DNA of 64,000 nt, from positions 3,118,501-3,182,500 of the forward strand of contig NZ_CP019388.1 of NCBI RefSeq assembly GCF_001971725.1, read 5' to 3'. This DNA comes from Winogradskyella sp. J14-2. GTDB taxonomy: Bacteria > Bacteroidota > Bacteroidia > Flavobacteriales > Flavobacteriaceae. The position numbers and the translations under genes are program-made. Positions 1-8,686 of the stretch are shown here, one piece after another. How positions within the stretch are numbered: the stretch's first letter is position 1; each line of letters opens with the position of its first letter. Below the pieces are notes generated by a model. That model made no database searches, was not told where the DNA came from, and saw only the letters and a list, made by a program, of their open reading frames with translations.

Positions 1-83
1 TTTTTGGATGGAATAATACCAATAATCCAGCAACGGATAGTATAACAATTAACAATGCTTATTTATTAGTACGTTCGCAGTAA
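1..83 (+). CDS. 3' end of an unidentified protein (truncated by window edge)
   Basis: A frame open from the left edge ends in TAA at 81-83 and encodes 26 residues finishing INNAYLLVRSQ. The stop lies one base from the stop of the converging ABC exporter gene, which suits a true gene end. The composition (Asn/Thr-rich, alternating hydrophobics) resembles the last strands of a secreted beta-sandwich protein, but this is too short to identify. It could be a chance open frame. Confidence 0.45.
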   Translation, partial: FGWNNTNNPATDSITINNAYLLVRSQ

Positions 84-84
84 C

Positions 85-1911
85 TTAATCAAAACTCTGC
101 ATTTCTACAAGTTTTTTGTAAACTCCATTTTTTGCAATTAATTCAGAGTGCGTACCTTGTTCAGCAATTTCACCTTTTTGCATCACCACAATTAAGTCTG
201 CATTTTGAATAGTAGATAGTCTATGTGCAATAACAATAGATGTTCTGTTTTTCATCATATTCTCTAATGCATCTTGAACTAAGCGCTCACTTTCTGTATC
301 TAAGGCTGAAGTTGCTTCATCTAAAATCATGATAGGGGGATTTTTCAGCACAGCTCTAGCAATACTCAAACGTTGTTTTTGTCCACCAGAGAGTTTGTTA
401 CCAGAGTCTCCAATATTGGTATGTATACCTTGAGGTAATTCTTTTACAAACTCCCAGGCATTAGCAACTTTTAAAGCATCGATAATTTCATTGTCGGTAG
501 CATCTTCTTTACCTAATAACACATTGTTTTTAATGGTGTCATTAAACAATATTGAATCTTGAGTAACAAGTCCCATTAAGTTACGTAGTGAATGTTTTGT
601 GAGGTCTTTTATATTTTCTCCGTCAATAGAGATACTTCCTTCGTTAACATCGTAAAATCGTGTTACAAGATTAGCAATGGTACTTTTTCCACTACCAGAC
701 TGGCCAACTAAAGCCACACTTTTTCCTTTTGGTACATTAAGATTAAAGTTTTTAAGCACATAATCTTCTTCGTACTTAAATGAAATCTTTTCTATATTAA
801 GTTGAGATGTGAAATCTAATTTCACTTTTGCGTCTGGCTTATCTTTAAGAGGCGATTCTGTATTAAGAATTTCTAATACACGATCTGCTGCTGCATTACC
901 TGCTTTAACTTTATAGCTAGCTTTACTAATAGCTTTTGCCGGTGTAAGAATTTGCCAAGCTAAACCTATATAGCCAATAAAGGCACCACCTGATAACGTT
1001 TTGTCTACAAGCACCATGCTGCCTCCATACCAGAGTAAAACAGCTATGGTTATAATACCTAAAACTTCACTTGTTGGAGATGCTAGATTTTGACGATTCA
1101 TCAAAGTATTAGAAAAACTATAAAAACGGTTGGTGGATTTTTGAAACTCGTCATTAAATCTTTTTTCTGCATTAAACCCCTTTATAACCTTAAGACCACT
1201 CAAGGTTTCTTCTAAAGCGGAAAGAAAAATACCTTGCTCTGTCTGAACTCTGTTAGACTTTTTCTTTAAACTTTTACCTATTCTTGAGATTATAAAACCA
1301 GAAACAGGAATAAATAAAAAAACAAAAATTGTAAGTTTTACCGATATCATAAACATTGCAATAATTGCAAATAAGATGGTTAAAGGCTCCTTTACAATGA
1401 GTTCTAAAATAGCTAACAATGAGTTTTTTACTTCATTTACATCACCTGAAATTCGGGCTATAATATCACCTTTCTTTTTTTCAGAATAATAAGATATTGG
1501 TAGATGGGTAACTTTATTATAGATTTCATTTCTAAGATCTTTTAGTACTCCGTTGCGTAAAAACGTGATAAAGTATAATCCCAAATAATTAAAAAGGTTC
1601 TTTAATAAAAAAAGACTTATTATTAGAATAATCATATACAACAGTGAACGTTGCGCTCCATATTGCTCAGATGTTGTTGTAATTAAATAGTTAATTGAGT
1701 CTTCAGCATAAGACTTAATATTTTTTATGCCTTGGTATATTGGTTTTTCTATTACCTTTTTACCTTCACCAAATAACACGTTAATCATAGGCATTAAAGA
1801 TATCATTGCCAAGGTGCTAAAAAGTGCGTAAAAGATATTAGAGATTATATTTAAAATGCCGTAACGTTTGTACGGAATAATAAATCGAGATAGTTTTTTT
1901 ATGTAATCCAT
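85..1911 (-). CDS. MsbA-like ABC exporter, fused permease and ATPase
   Basis: A 608-residue ABC exporter half-transporter with six transmembrane helices in roughly the first 320 residues and a C-terminal nucleotide-binding domain. Walker A GQSGSGKST starts at residue 403, the LSGGQ signature at 507, Walker B MILDEATSALD at 528-538 and the switch histidine IAHRLST near 563. Length and order match the MsbA/lipid-flippase family, so the likely substrate is a lipid or lipid-linked glycan; a drug exporter is the alternative. It starts 3 bases after the phosphohexomutase stop, so the two are almost certainly co-transcribed. The envelope-glycan neighbours (family 2 glycosyltransferase, sugar mutase) favour a cell-envelope role. 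Confidence 0.9.
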   Translation of the reverse strand: MDYIKKLSRFIIPYKRYGILNIISNIFYALFSTLAMISLMPMINVLFGEGKKVIEKPIYQGIKNIKSYAEDSINYLITTTSEQYGAQRSLLYMIILIISLFLLKNLFNYLGLYFITFLRNGVLKDLRNEIYNKVTHLPISYYSEKKKGDIIARISGDVNEVKNSLLAILELIVKEPLTILFAIIAMFMISVKLTIFVFLFIPVSGFIISRIGKSLKKKSNRVQTEQGIFLSALEETLSGLKVIKGFNAEKRFNDEFQKSTNRFYSFSNTLMNRQNLASPTSEVLGIITIAVLLWYGGSMVLVDKTLSGGAFIGYIGLAWQILTPAKAISKASYKVKAGNAAADRVLEILNTESPLKDKPDAKVKLDFTSQLNIEKISFKYEEDYVLKNFNLNVPKGKSVALVGQSGSGKSTIANLVTRFYDVNEGSISIDGENIKDLTKHSLRNLMGLVTQDSILFNDTIKNNVLLGKEDATDNEIIDALKVANAWEFVKELPQGIHTNIGDSGNKLSGGQKQRLSIARAVLKNPPIMILDEATSALDTESERLVQDALENMMKNRTSIVIAHRLSTIQNADLIVVMQKGEIAEQGTHSELIAKNGVYKKLVEMQSFD

Positions 1912-1914
1912 GTA

Positions 1915-3642
1915 CTATAAATTCATATCCTTAAGGATAGCATCAATCTTGTTTTCCAATAACTGCTCCGTTGCTGCAAAAGCAGACACATTGTCAAGAT
2001 CTGTATTAACACTGATATAGAATTTAATTTTTGGTTCTGTACCACTTGGTCTAAGCGCAATCTTACTGCCTTCTTCTGTGTAATAGATTAATACATTGGA
2101 TTTTGGCACATCTATGATTGTTTCCTCTAAAGTTTGAAGATTTTTAGAAATTGAAGTTTGATAATCTTCAATAAGCACCACTTTTTCTCCATTAATTTCT
2201 TCTAAAGGGTTATTTCTGGCATCAATCATCATTTGTTTAATTTCAGCAGCACCTTCAATACCTTTTTTAGTAAGCGATACTAAACGTTCCTTAAAGAAAC
2301 CATGTTCTACATATAGATCTATCAGTTTTTCATATAAAGTTTTGCATTCAGCTTTAGCCTGTGCAGCTATTTCGCACGCCAAAAGAGTAGAGGTTACAGC
2401 GTCTTTATCTCTCACAAAATCACCAACCATAAAACCAAAGCTTTCTTCACCACCACCAATAAATTCTAGTTGAGGAAAGTCTTTTATCATTTTGGCAATC
2501 CATTTAAAACCAGTTAAGCCAATTTTGCACTCTACATTGTAAGCGTCTGCTAAAACAGACATCATTGGTGTAGATACAATGGTAGAACCTACAAACTGTT
2601 TACCATTAATTTTTCCTTGGTTTTTCCATTGTTTTAAAAGGAAATCGGTCATTAAAATCATGGTTTGGTTTCCGTTAAGAATCACTAATTCGTTTTCTAG
2701 GTTTCTAACGACAACGCCTAATCTGTCACAATCTGGATCTGTGCCAATAACAATATCACCATCTACTTTTTTAGCTAATTCCATTGCCATTTTTAGAGCT
2801 TCTGGCTCTTCTGGATTTGGAGACACTACTGTTGGGAAATCTCCGTTAGGATCTTTTTGTTCTTCAACAATATTGACGTTGGTATAACCAGCACGTTTTA
2901 AAGTTTCTGGTATTGCCATAATTGAGGTGCCATGAAGTGATGTAAAAACGATGTTTAAATTTTCTTTAGCTTCAGCTGATATATTAAAACTTCCATTTTT
3001 TATAGAAGCATCAATAAATGCATCATCAACATCTTTTCCTATAAATTGAATTAAATCTGAATTGGCTTCAAATTTAATTTCAGAATAATCTAGTTTATTT
3101 ATTTCAGTAATGATTTCATTATCCTGTGGTGGCACTAATTGACCTCCATCTTGCCAATATACCTTATAGCCATTGTATTCTGGTGGATTATGAGACGCAG
3201 TTAATACAATACCACAATGACATCCTAAATGCTTAAGCGCAAAAGAAAGCTCTGGAGTTGGTCTCAAATCTTCAAATAAATATACTTTTATACCATTGGC
3301 AGAAAACACATCAGCAACCACTTTACCAAACGCTTTACTGTTATGTCTACAATCGTAAGCTATAGCAACTTTTACTTGTTCACCAGAAAAAACTTTCTTT
3401 AAATAATTACTTAAGCCTTGGGTGTTTTTTCCTAATGTATATTTATTAATACGGTTAGTGCCAAGACCCATTATACCTCGCATTCCACCTGTACCAAACT
3501 CTAAATTTTTATAAAAACTTTCTTCTAACCCTTTAGGGTCAGAAGCAATCATATTTTTAATTTGGTTCTGAGTTTCTTCGTCAAAAGTTGGTGTTAACCA
3601 AGTGTTTACGCGTTCTAGTATTTCTGGTTTAATATAAATCAT
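1915..3642 (-). CDS. Phosphohexomutase (phosphoglucomutase / phosphomannomutase family)
   Basis: A 575-residue alpha-D-phosphohexomutase interconverting sugar 6- and 1-phosphates in the cytoplasm. The phosphoserine loop TASHNP is at 148-153 (S150), the metal loop DPDCDR at 302-307, the sugar-binding loop GGGEES at 396-401 and the phosphate-binding RPSGTEPK close to the C-terminus, so the enzyme looks complete. Glucose versus mannose specificity cannot be read with certainty. It precedes the MsbA-like gene by 3 bases, consistent with supplying sugar-1-phosphates for envelope glycans. Confidence 0.93.
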   Translation of the reverse strand: MIYIKPEILERVNTWLTPTFDEETQNQIKNMIASDPKGLEESFYKNLEFGTGGMRGIMGLGTNRINKYTLGKNTQGLSNYLKKVFSGEQVKVAIAYDCRHNSKAFGKVVADVFSANGIKVYLFEDLRPTPELSFALKHLGCHCGIVLTASHNPPEYNGYKVYWQDGGQLVPPQDNEIITEINKLDYSEIKFEANSDLIQFIGKDVDDAFIDASIKNGSFNISAEAKENLNIVFTSLHGTSIMAIPETLKRAGYTNVNIVEEQKDPNGDFPTVVSPNPEEPEALKMAMELAKKVDGDIVIGTDPDCDRLGVVVRNLENELVILNGNQTMILMTDFLLKQWKNQGKINGKQFVGSTIVSTPMMSVLADAYNVECKIGLTGFKWIAKMIKDFPQLEFIGGGEESFGFMVGDFVRDKDAVTSTLLACEIAAQAKAECKTLYEKLIDLYVEHGFFKERLVSLTKKGIEGAAEIKQMMIDARNNPLEEINGEKVVLIEDYQTSISKNLQTLEETIIDVPKSNVLIYYTEEGSKIALRPSGTEPKIKFYISVNTDLDNVSAFAATEQLLENKIDAILKDMNL

Positions 3643-3662
3643 GGGTAAAAATAATTGTTATA

Positions 3663-3670
3663 CAAATGTA
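3663..3670 (-). promoter_or_regulatory. Probable -7 promoter element of the phosphohexomutase gene
   Basis: On the minus strand this reads TACATTTG, matching the Bacteroidota -7 consensus TAnnTTTG, about 20 bases before the start codon. No clear TTG is seen at the -33 position, so the promoter call rests on one element. Confidence 0.4.
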
Positions 3671-3715
3671 AAAAAACTTGTGTAAGCTTAATTTAAAAAG
3701 GTAATCAAAAAGCTG

Positions 3716-4669
3716 TTATTCAGAAACATTTAAGGCTTCCTTGATGTAATAGCGTTGTTGTTGACGCTTAGATCGTAAAATAAGTTCGCCTAAAAACCCT
3801 GCAATAAATAATTGCGAGCCTATGATCATTGTTGACAGGGCAATGTAAAATTGTGGGCGCTCTGTTATAAGTCTGCCAGTAGGGTTAAAAAACAATTTAT
3901 CTAAACCCAAATAGAAAGCAAACGCAAAACCAATGATAAACATAATTACTCCAAGTGCACCAAAGAGGTGCATAGGACGTTTACCAAAGCGTGAAACAAA
4001 CCAAATAGTAATAAGATCTAAAAATCCATTAATAAAACGATTCATGCCAAATTTGGTGTGCCCATATTTTCTGGCTTGGTGTTTTACAACTTTCTCTCCA
4101 ATATTGGTGAAACCAGCATTTTTAGCCAATACAGGAATGTAGCGATGCATCTCGCCATAAACATCAATATGTTTTACAACAGTATTAGTGTAAGCTTTAA
4201 GTCCGCAGTTAAAATCGTGAAGTTTTACGCCAGATGTTCTTCTTGCAGCCCAATTAAAAAGCTTAGAGGGTAGGTTTTTTGTAATTACGGAATCGAAACG
4301 TTTCTTTTTCCAGCCAGAAACAAGGTCAAAACCTTTATGGGTTATCATGTCGTATAACTCAGGAATTTCATCAGGATTATCTTGTAGATCAGCATCCATA
4401 GTGATTACAACATCTCCTTTGGCAGCATTAAAACCAGCATGTAAGGCTTGAGATTTTCCAAAGTTTTTTAAAAAACGGATACCTTTTACATTGGTATTGG
4501 CTTCGGCAAGTTGTGAAATCACTCTCCAAGAATCATCAGTACTACCATCATCTATAAATAGAATTTCATAAGAAAACGAATTGGATTGCATCACAGATAC
4601 AATCCAATCGTGTAGTTCTTTTAAAGATTCGTGTTCATTGAGTAGTGGTATAACTACTGATATATTCAT
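3716..4669 (-). CDS. Family 2 glycosyltransferase, membrane-anchored (DPM1/ArnC-like)
   Basis: A 317-residue GT-A glycosyltransferase with an N-terminal catalytic domain (IPLLNE at 7-12, DDGS at 40-43, DAD metal motif at 92-94 followed by LQDNPDEIPEL). Two hydrophobic helices lie at about 234-256 and 273-297. This architecture is that of polyprenyl-phosphate sugar transferases, which load a sugar from a nucleotide donor onto undecaprenyl phosphate at the inner membrane. The exact sugar is not deducible. It lies 73 bases upstream of the sugar mutase and MsbA-like exporter on the same strand, a plausible envelope-glycan group. Confidence 0.9.
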   Translation of the reverse strand: MNISVVIPLLNEHESLKELHDWIVSVMQSNSFSYEILFIDDGSTDDSWRVISQLAEANTNVKGIRFLKNFGKSQALHAGFNAAKGDVVITMDADLQDNPDEIPELYDMITHKGFDLVSGWKKKRFDSVITKNLPSKLFNWAARRTSGVKLHDFNCGLKAYTNTVVKHIDVYGEMHRYIPVLAKNAGFTNIGEKVVKHQARKYGHTKFGMNRFINGFLDLITIWFVSRFGKRPMHLFGALGVIMFIIGFAFAFYLGLDKLFFNPTGRLITERPQFYIALSTMIIGSQLFIAGFLGELILRSKRQQQRYYIKEALNVSE

Positions 4670-4721
4670 ATTTTGATAGGTCTAATTGTAGACTTCAAAA
4701 ATAAGTAAATTATTTAAGGCA

Positions 4722-5237
4722 TTAGTTATCGTTTTTCATTATTAGGCCAGCAATTAAAGAATAAATTAAACCGAAAATTGCACTAAAAGCTATCCATATT
4801 GAAAACCCAAAAATAGGATTTTGAAATTTCTCAATCCATTCTATACTCTGCTCTACTTGTTGCTCAGTCATGTTTGGATTTTCAAGCATTTTTTCTTTCG
4901 CAACCTCTAAAGCTTGCTGGGAAAACTCAGGGTCAATGACATAATTAAATAATAATCCATAAACTACAAACACAAGTGCACTAATAACTGCAATTGCCAA
5001 ACCTACCTTAAGAGCGTCTCCTAAGCTCAGTAAATTAGCGTTAGCTTTTTTATACTGACTAATGGCATAAAAGATGATTACAGGGAAAACAATGTAGTAA
5101 ATAATATTAGGCCATTGGGCACCTTCTAATGCAAGTCCGGTAACATAAGTAACTACAGCAATGGTGACCATTACTAACCCCAGAATGAGCCCATAGTTAG
5201 TTGCAAATTTACCTGTTGTTGGTTTTTCATTTTCCAT
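4722..5237 (-). CDS. DUF4199 family membrane protein
   Basis: A 171-residue inner-membrane protein with about four hydrophobic segments: near 15-33, 40-60, 75-97 and 145-166. A charged amphipathic stretch (about 105-140, rich in Glu, Gln and Asn) separates the last two. The layout and the opening with a short polar head match DUF4199, a family found mainly in Bacteroidota with no assigned function. It precedes the family 2 glycosyltransferase by 52 bases; the two families are frequent neighbours as far as I recall, but the functional link is inference. Confidence 0.82.
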   Translation of the reverse strand: MENEKPTTGKFATNYGLILGLVMVTIAVVTYVTGLALEGAQWPNIIYYIVFPVIIFYAISQYKKANANLLSLGDALKVGLAIAVISALVFVVYGLLFNYVIDPEFSQQALEVAKEKMLENPNMTEQQVEQSIEWIEKFQNPIFGFSIWIAFSAIFGLIYSLIAGLIMKNDN

Positions 5238-5330
5238 AATTGTTGAGATGTTTAGTGGTTAATTGATTAGTTAGTACTCAAAGATACTAAATTGTTACAC
5301 TAAAAGGTGAAATAAAAAATCTTAAAAAGA

Positions 5331-5360
5331 TTGTAGAATTACAAAATTTGCTTAAATTTG
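5331..5360 (+). promoter_or_regulatory. Promoter of rpmE2
   Basis: TTG at 5331-5333, a 19-base spacer and TAAATTTG at 5353-5360 form a near-perfect Bacteroidota promoter. Transcription would begin about 5365, leaving a leader of roughly 35 bases before the ATG at 5399. Confidence 0.8.
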
Positions 5361-5398
5361 CACCTCGAAAAAATCGAAATTATTTAAAGCATTTAGTG

Positions 5399-5650
5399 AT
5401 GAAAGCAGGAATACATCCAAAAAATTACAGAGTAGTAGCATTTAAAGATATGTCTAACGACGAGGTGTTTTTAACTAAATCTACTGCAGATACAAATGAA
5501 ACTATTGAGGTTGATGGTGTTGAATATCCATTAGTAAAATTGGAAATTTCTAGAACTTCTCATCCTTATTATACTGGTAAGTCTAAATTGGTAGATACAG
5601 CTGGTCGTATTGATAAATTCAAAAATAAGTACGCTAAGTTTAAGAAATAA
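5399..5650 (+). CDS. rpmE2: 50S ribosomal protein L31 type B
   Basis: This 83-residue protein begins [19 protein letters not shown], the N-terminus of type B (zinc-independent) L31. The zinc-binding CxxC pair of type A L31 is absent; there are no cysteines at all. An open frame runs 17 codons further upstream to 5348, but that extension lies over the promoter, so the ATG at 5399 is chosen. It is transcribed alone: the promoter is immediately upstream and a strong terminator follows. Confidence 0.95.
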   Translation: MKAGIHPKNYRVVAFKDMSNDEVFLTKSTADTNETIEVDGVEYPLVKLEISRTSHPYYTGKSKLVDTAGRIDKFKNKYAKFKK

Positions 5651-5672
5651 GCCTAGCAGTCTAGATAATTTA

Positions 5673-5704
5673 AAAAAGCCTTTCTTTTGTAGAAAGGCTT
5701 TTTC
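5673..5704 (+). terminator. Rho-independent terminator after rpmE2
   Basis: A 13-bp inverted repeat (AAAAAGCCTTTCT at 5673-5685, loop TTTGT, complement at 5691-5703) ends in a T run, starting 22 bases after the rpmE2 stop. Confidence 0.85.
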
Positions 5705-5729
5705 TATTTTTACATAAATACAAATAAAA

Positions 5730-6905
5730 ATGAATTATATACTTTTTGACGGACCGTACAGAGATAACCTCTTGCCTTTTACATTTACTAGACCAGTTGC
5801 TGATATAAGAGTAGGTATATTAACGATTCGTCAAAAGTGGGAATCTTTTTTAGAATACACCACTACAACAGTAACAGAAGATTACCTGTCTCATAAATTT
5901 CCGATGGTAGAAATGGAAGAAAACATAATGATAAATGCTTCATTTTTACCTAATGCAGAGGTTGTAGAAGTAATTAAAAATTTAGGTAGCAACCAAGCGG
6001 TGTTTAAAGGAGAAGATGTCATTGCTTTTTTTGCTAATGAAGGCGAGGAGGTGAGTGATTTTTCAAATTTTGAAGCCATTGAATTTGATGGTGACATTTT
6101 AAAAATTGAGCATACTTGGGATATTTTTTCCAAAAATGGTGATGCCATAGAAGAAGACTTTAATCTAATAACAAATGGTAGAAAATCACAACCTATTCCT
6201 GCTACAGTAAAGACACTTAATCCTGAAAATATTTTTATTGAAAAAGGAGCAAAATTAAATTTTGTAACGCTAAATGCAAGTTCTGGTCCCATCTACATAG
6301 GCAGAGATGCTGAGATTATGGAAGGTACTGTTGTTAGAGGACCTTTGGCACTATGCAACAATGCCACGCTAAAATTAGCAACCAAAATTTACGGGCCAAC
6401 TACGGTTGGGCCATATAGTAAGGTAGGAGGTGAAGTAAACAATTCGGTAATTTTTGGTTTTTCTAACAAAGGACACGATGGTTTTTTAGGAAATTCGGTA
6501 TTAGGAGAATGGTGTAACATAGGAGCAGATTCTAACAATAGCAACCTTAAAAACAACTATGCAGAAGTAAGACTCTGGAATTACCAAACAGGTGGTTTTG
6601 CTAAAACAGATTTGCAATTTTGTGGTCTTATGATGGGAGACCATAGTAAATGCGGAATTAACACAATGTTTAATACAGGAACAGTTGTTGGCGTTAGTGC
6701 CAATATCTTTGGAAGTGGTTTTCCGCGTAACTTTGTGCCTAGCTTTTCTTGGGGAGGCAGTAAAGGTTTTGTAACCTATAAAACAAGTAAAGCTTTTGAA
6801 GTTGCAGAAGTTGTTATGGGAAGGAGAAATGAAGAATTTACAAGTAAGGATAAGGCCATTTTAGAACACGTTTTTGAACAAACAAAACAGTATAGAAGAG
6901 AATAA
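5730..6905 (+). CDS. GlmU-family sugar nucleotidyltransferase / left-handed beta-helix acyltransferase
   Basis: A 391-residue protein of the Bacteroidota-type GlmU family. It opens with a degenerate nucleotidyltransferase-like region (FDGPYRDNLLPFTFTRP, VADIRVGI), followed from about residue 170 by hexapeptide repeats of a left-handed beta-helix (IYIGRDAEIMEGTVVRGP, NATLKLATKIYGPTTVGP). The classical GlmU pyrophosphorylase signature (LAAGxGTRM) is absent, so UTP-dependent activity should not be assumed. The likely role is in cell-envelope sugar metabolism in the cytoplasm. It lies 15 bases upstream of the PD40 gene on the same strand. Confidence 0.85.
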   Translation: MNYILFDGPYRDNLLPFTFTRPVADIRVGILTIRQKWESFLEYTTTTVTEDYLSHKFPMVEMEENIMINASFLPNAEVVEVIKNLGSNQAVFKGEDVIAFFANEGEEVSDFSNFEAIEFDGDILKIEHTWDIFSKNGDAIEEDFNLITNGRKSQPIPATVKTLNPENIFIEKGAKLNFVTLNASSGPIYIGRDAEIMEGTVVRGPLALCNNATLKLATKIYGPTTVGPYSKVGGEVNNSVIFGFSNKGHDGFLGNSVLGEWCNIGADSNNSNLKNNYAEVRLWNYQTGGFAKTDLQFCGLMMGDHSKCGINTMFNTGTVVGVSANIFGSGFPRNFVPSFSWGGSKGFVTYKTSKAFEVAEVVMGRRNEEFTSKDKAILEHVFEQTKQYRRE

Positions 6906-6920
6906 CAATAGTTTATACAA

Positions 6921-7829
6921 ATGAAAACCAAATTTACCCTACTAATTACTCTATTGAGTTTTACTCTCGTATTTTCGCAAAGTGAAGATATTGAGGTGAA
7001 AAAACTGAAAATCAACACAGATTTAGACCATTTTGCGGCTCGTGTAGTTGGCGATAAAGTATTTTTTAGTCATAACCTTACTACAAAACGAGGTAAGCCT
7101 ATTAAAGATAAGTACGATGGTTTTATTTACATTATGTATGAAGCACCATTAAGTGACGATGGTGAAATTGAAAATGAAAAACCAATTGTTAAAACAGAAT
7201 TGGGACGTTTTAATATGTCTTCTGCAACATTTTCAAAAGATGGTAAATACATGTACTTTACTACCAATCAAATTGATAAAGGTACTAACAAACTAAAAGG
7301 TGTAGAAACATATAATTTACAAATTCAGCGTGCAGAATATGAAGAGGGTAAAGGTTGGACAAATTTTGAAACTCTACCATTTTGTGATCCAGATTATAAC
7401 TATGCGCATCCGGCTTTGAGTCCAGATGACAATACACTTTATTTTATTGCTGACGTCAAGGGCAATAAAGGAAAATCAGATTTGTACAAAGTTTCAGTTT
7501 CTAATCACCAAACGTATGGTGACGTGACAAGTATGGGAGAAACCATTAACTCTTCGCGCACAGAAATCTTTCCTTTTATTAGTGCAGATAACAAGTTATA
7601 TTTTACTTCCGATAGGAGGGGAGGAAATGGAGGCCTAGACATTTATGTTTATGATTTAGATTCAGAAGATGCTGAGCAAGAACCAAAACCTTTAGAAGCA
7701 CCTATAAATAGTAGGGGTGACGATTTTTCATTTTTCTTAAATGATGACTTAACTACTGGTTATATCTCTTCTAGAAGATCTAGGGGTGAAGGTGGTGACG
7801 ATCTTTATTATTTTTCAGGTTATAAATAA
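6921..7829 (+). CDS. PD40 / TolB-like beta-propeller protein, exported
   Basis: A 302-residue protein with a cleavable signal peptide (hydrophobic 5-19, ending VFSQ). PD40-type propeller blades follow, recognisable as SSATFSKDGKYMYFTT, HPALSPDDNTLYFIAD and IFPFISADNKLYFTSDR. Such propellers in Bacteroidota are periplasmic or outer-membrane associated, often in OmpA-linked envelope proteins, but this one has no OmpA domain. No catalytic residues can be assigned; a scaffold or binding role is inference. It is probably co-transcribed with the GlmU-family gene 15 bases upstream. Confidence 0.82.
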   Translation: MKTKFTLLITLLSFTLVFSQSEDIEVKKLKINTDLDHFAARVVGDKVFFSHNLTTKRGKPIKDKYDGFIYIMYEAPLSDDGEIENEKPIVKTELGRFNMSSATFSKDGKYMYFTTNQIDKGTNKLKGVETYNLQIQRAEYEEGKGWTNFETLPFCDPDYNYAHPALSPDDNTLYFIADVKGNKGKSDLYKVSVSNHQTYGDVTSMGETINSSRTEIFPFISADNKLYFTSDRRGGNGGLDIYVYDLDSEDAEQEPKPLEAPINSRGDDFSFFLNDDLTTGYISSRRSRGEGGDDLYYFSGYK

Positions 7830-7961
7830 TCAAAGTAATAGCATACAAACCTTAATTTCAAAATCAAATTAATTTATTATAATTGTCTGGTAATCAAAGT
7901 GCTTTATAGGCTGTGTAAAGGTTACTAAATTACATTTAGTATGCTATAATACCTCAAGATT

Positions 7962-8669
7962 ATGCAAAAATTTTTATCTTTTAAGCTCATCAATTATTTA
8001 ACCTTAATCATCGTAGTGATATTGGTTAATGTAGTTTTAAAATATGGTGGTGTTTCTGTTTATTACCGATATGTTGTAAAATCATTAGTTCCAATACTTA
8101 TATTGCATTACTTCTTTAAATCTATTCAGAATTATAAGAGAGAAAAAGCTACACTAATAGTACTTGGGATACTATTATTTTTTATTGGTGACTTATTTTT
8201 TCTAGATCGCTATTCTACCTTAAGTTTTAATGTGGCTATAGTACTATTGGTTTTTGCCAAAATTTGTTTTATCGTTTGTTTTTTAAATTATGAAGATTTC
8301 AAGTTTAAGCGTTTATTGCCTTTTTTAATTTTCTGTAGTGCATATATGCTTTTTATATTAACAGCTATAATTAATAGTATAAAGGATATATATTTTGTAC
8401 AGGTTTTAATATACTTGTTTTTTACGCTCTTATTTGGTCTATTTACCTATCTAAGGTATAGAGCAGTAAATAGACTTAGTTTTATTTTGGTTTTAGTGGG
8501 TTTTTTGTTGATGTTAGTTACAGATGGGCTAACAGCATTAAATATGTTTTCGCCGAGCTTTAAGTATACGTTATTAAGTAGTAGTATAATTGCCTTGGCA
8601 TTTAATCTATCTCAGTTTTTTATAGTAGTTGGATTATTAAAAGAATATCCTCAAAAATCTATGGAATAA
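7962..8669 (+). CDS. YhhN-like (lysoplasmalogenase family) multipass membrane protein
   Basis: A 235-residue, strongly hydrophobic protein with seven to eight predicted membrane helices. Features in family order are RYVVKSLVPILIL near 36-48, LLFFIGDLFFLD around 71-82, GFLLMLVTDGLTALNMF near 184-200 and SQFFIVVGLLKE at the end. These correspond to the acidic-residue-bearing helices of YhhN/TMEM86 proteins, which cleave the vinyl-ether bond of lysoplasmalogens in characterised members. Sequence similarity is loose, so activity is unproven. It converges on the solute-binding lipoprotein gene. Confidence 0.6.
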   Translation: MQKFLSFKLINYLTLIIVVILVNVVLKYGGVSVYYRYVVKSLVPILILHYFFKSIQNYKREKATLIVLGILLFFIGDLFFLDRYSTLSFNVAIVLLVFAKICFIVCFLNYEDFKFKRLLPFLIFCSAYMLFILTAIINSIKDIYFVQVLIYLFFTLLFGLFTYLRYRAVNRLSFILVLVGFLLMLVTDGLTALNMFSPSFKYTLLSSSIIALAFNLSQFFIVVGLLKEYPQKSME

Positions 8670-8686
8670 AAAAATATGTGCTGTAA

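Noticed and set aside
2579-2887. Plus-strand frame of 102 codons inside the phosphohexomutase gene
   Set aside because: Antisense to intact, motif-rich coding sequence, with no recognisable domain; one of many such shadows in the window.
5348-5398. Longer L31 start adding 17 residues
   Set aside because: The extra codons cover the -7 element; type B L31 starts at the Met of MKAGIHP.
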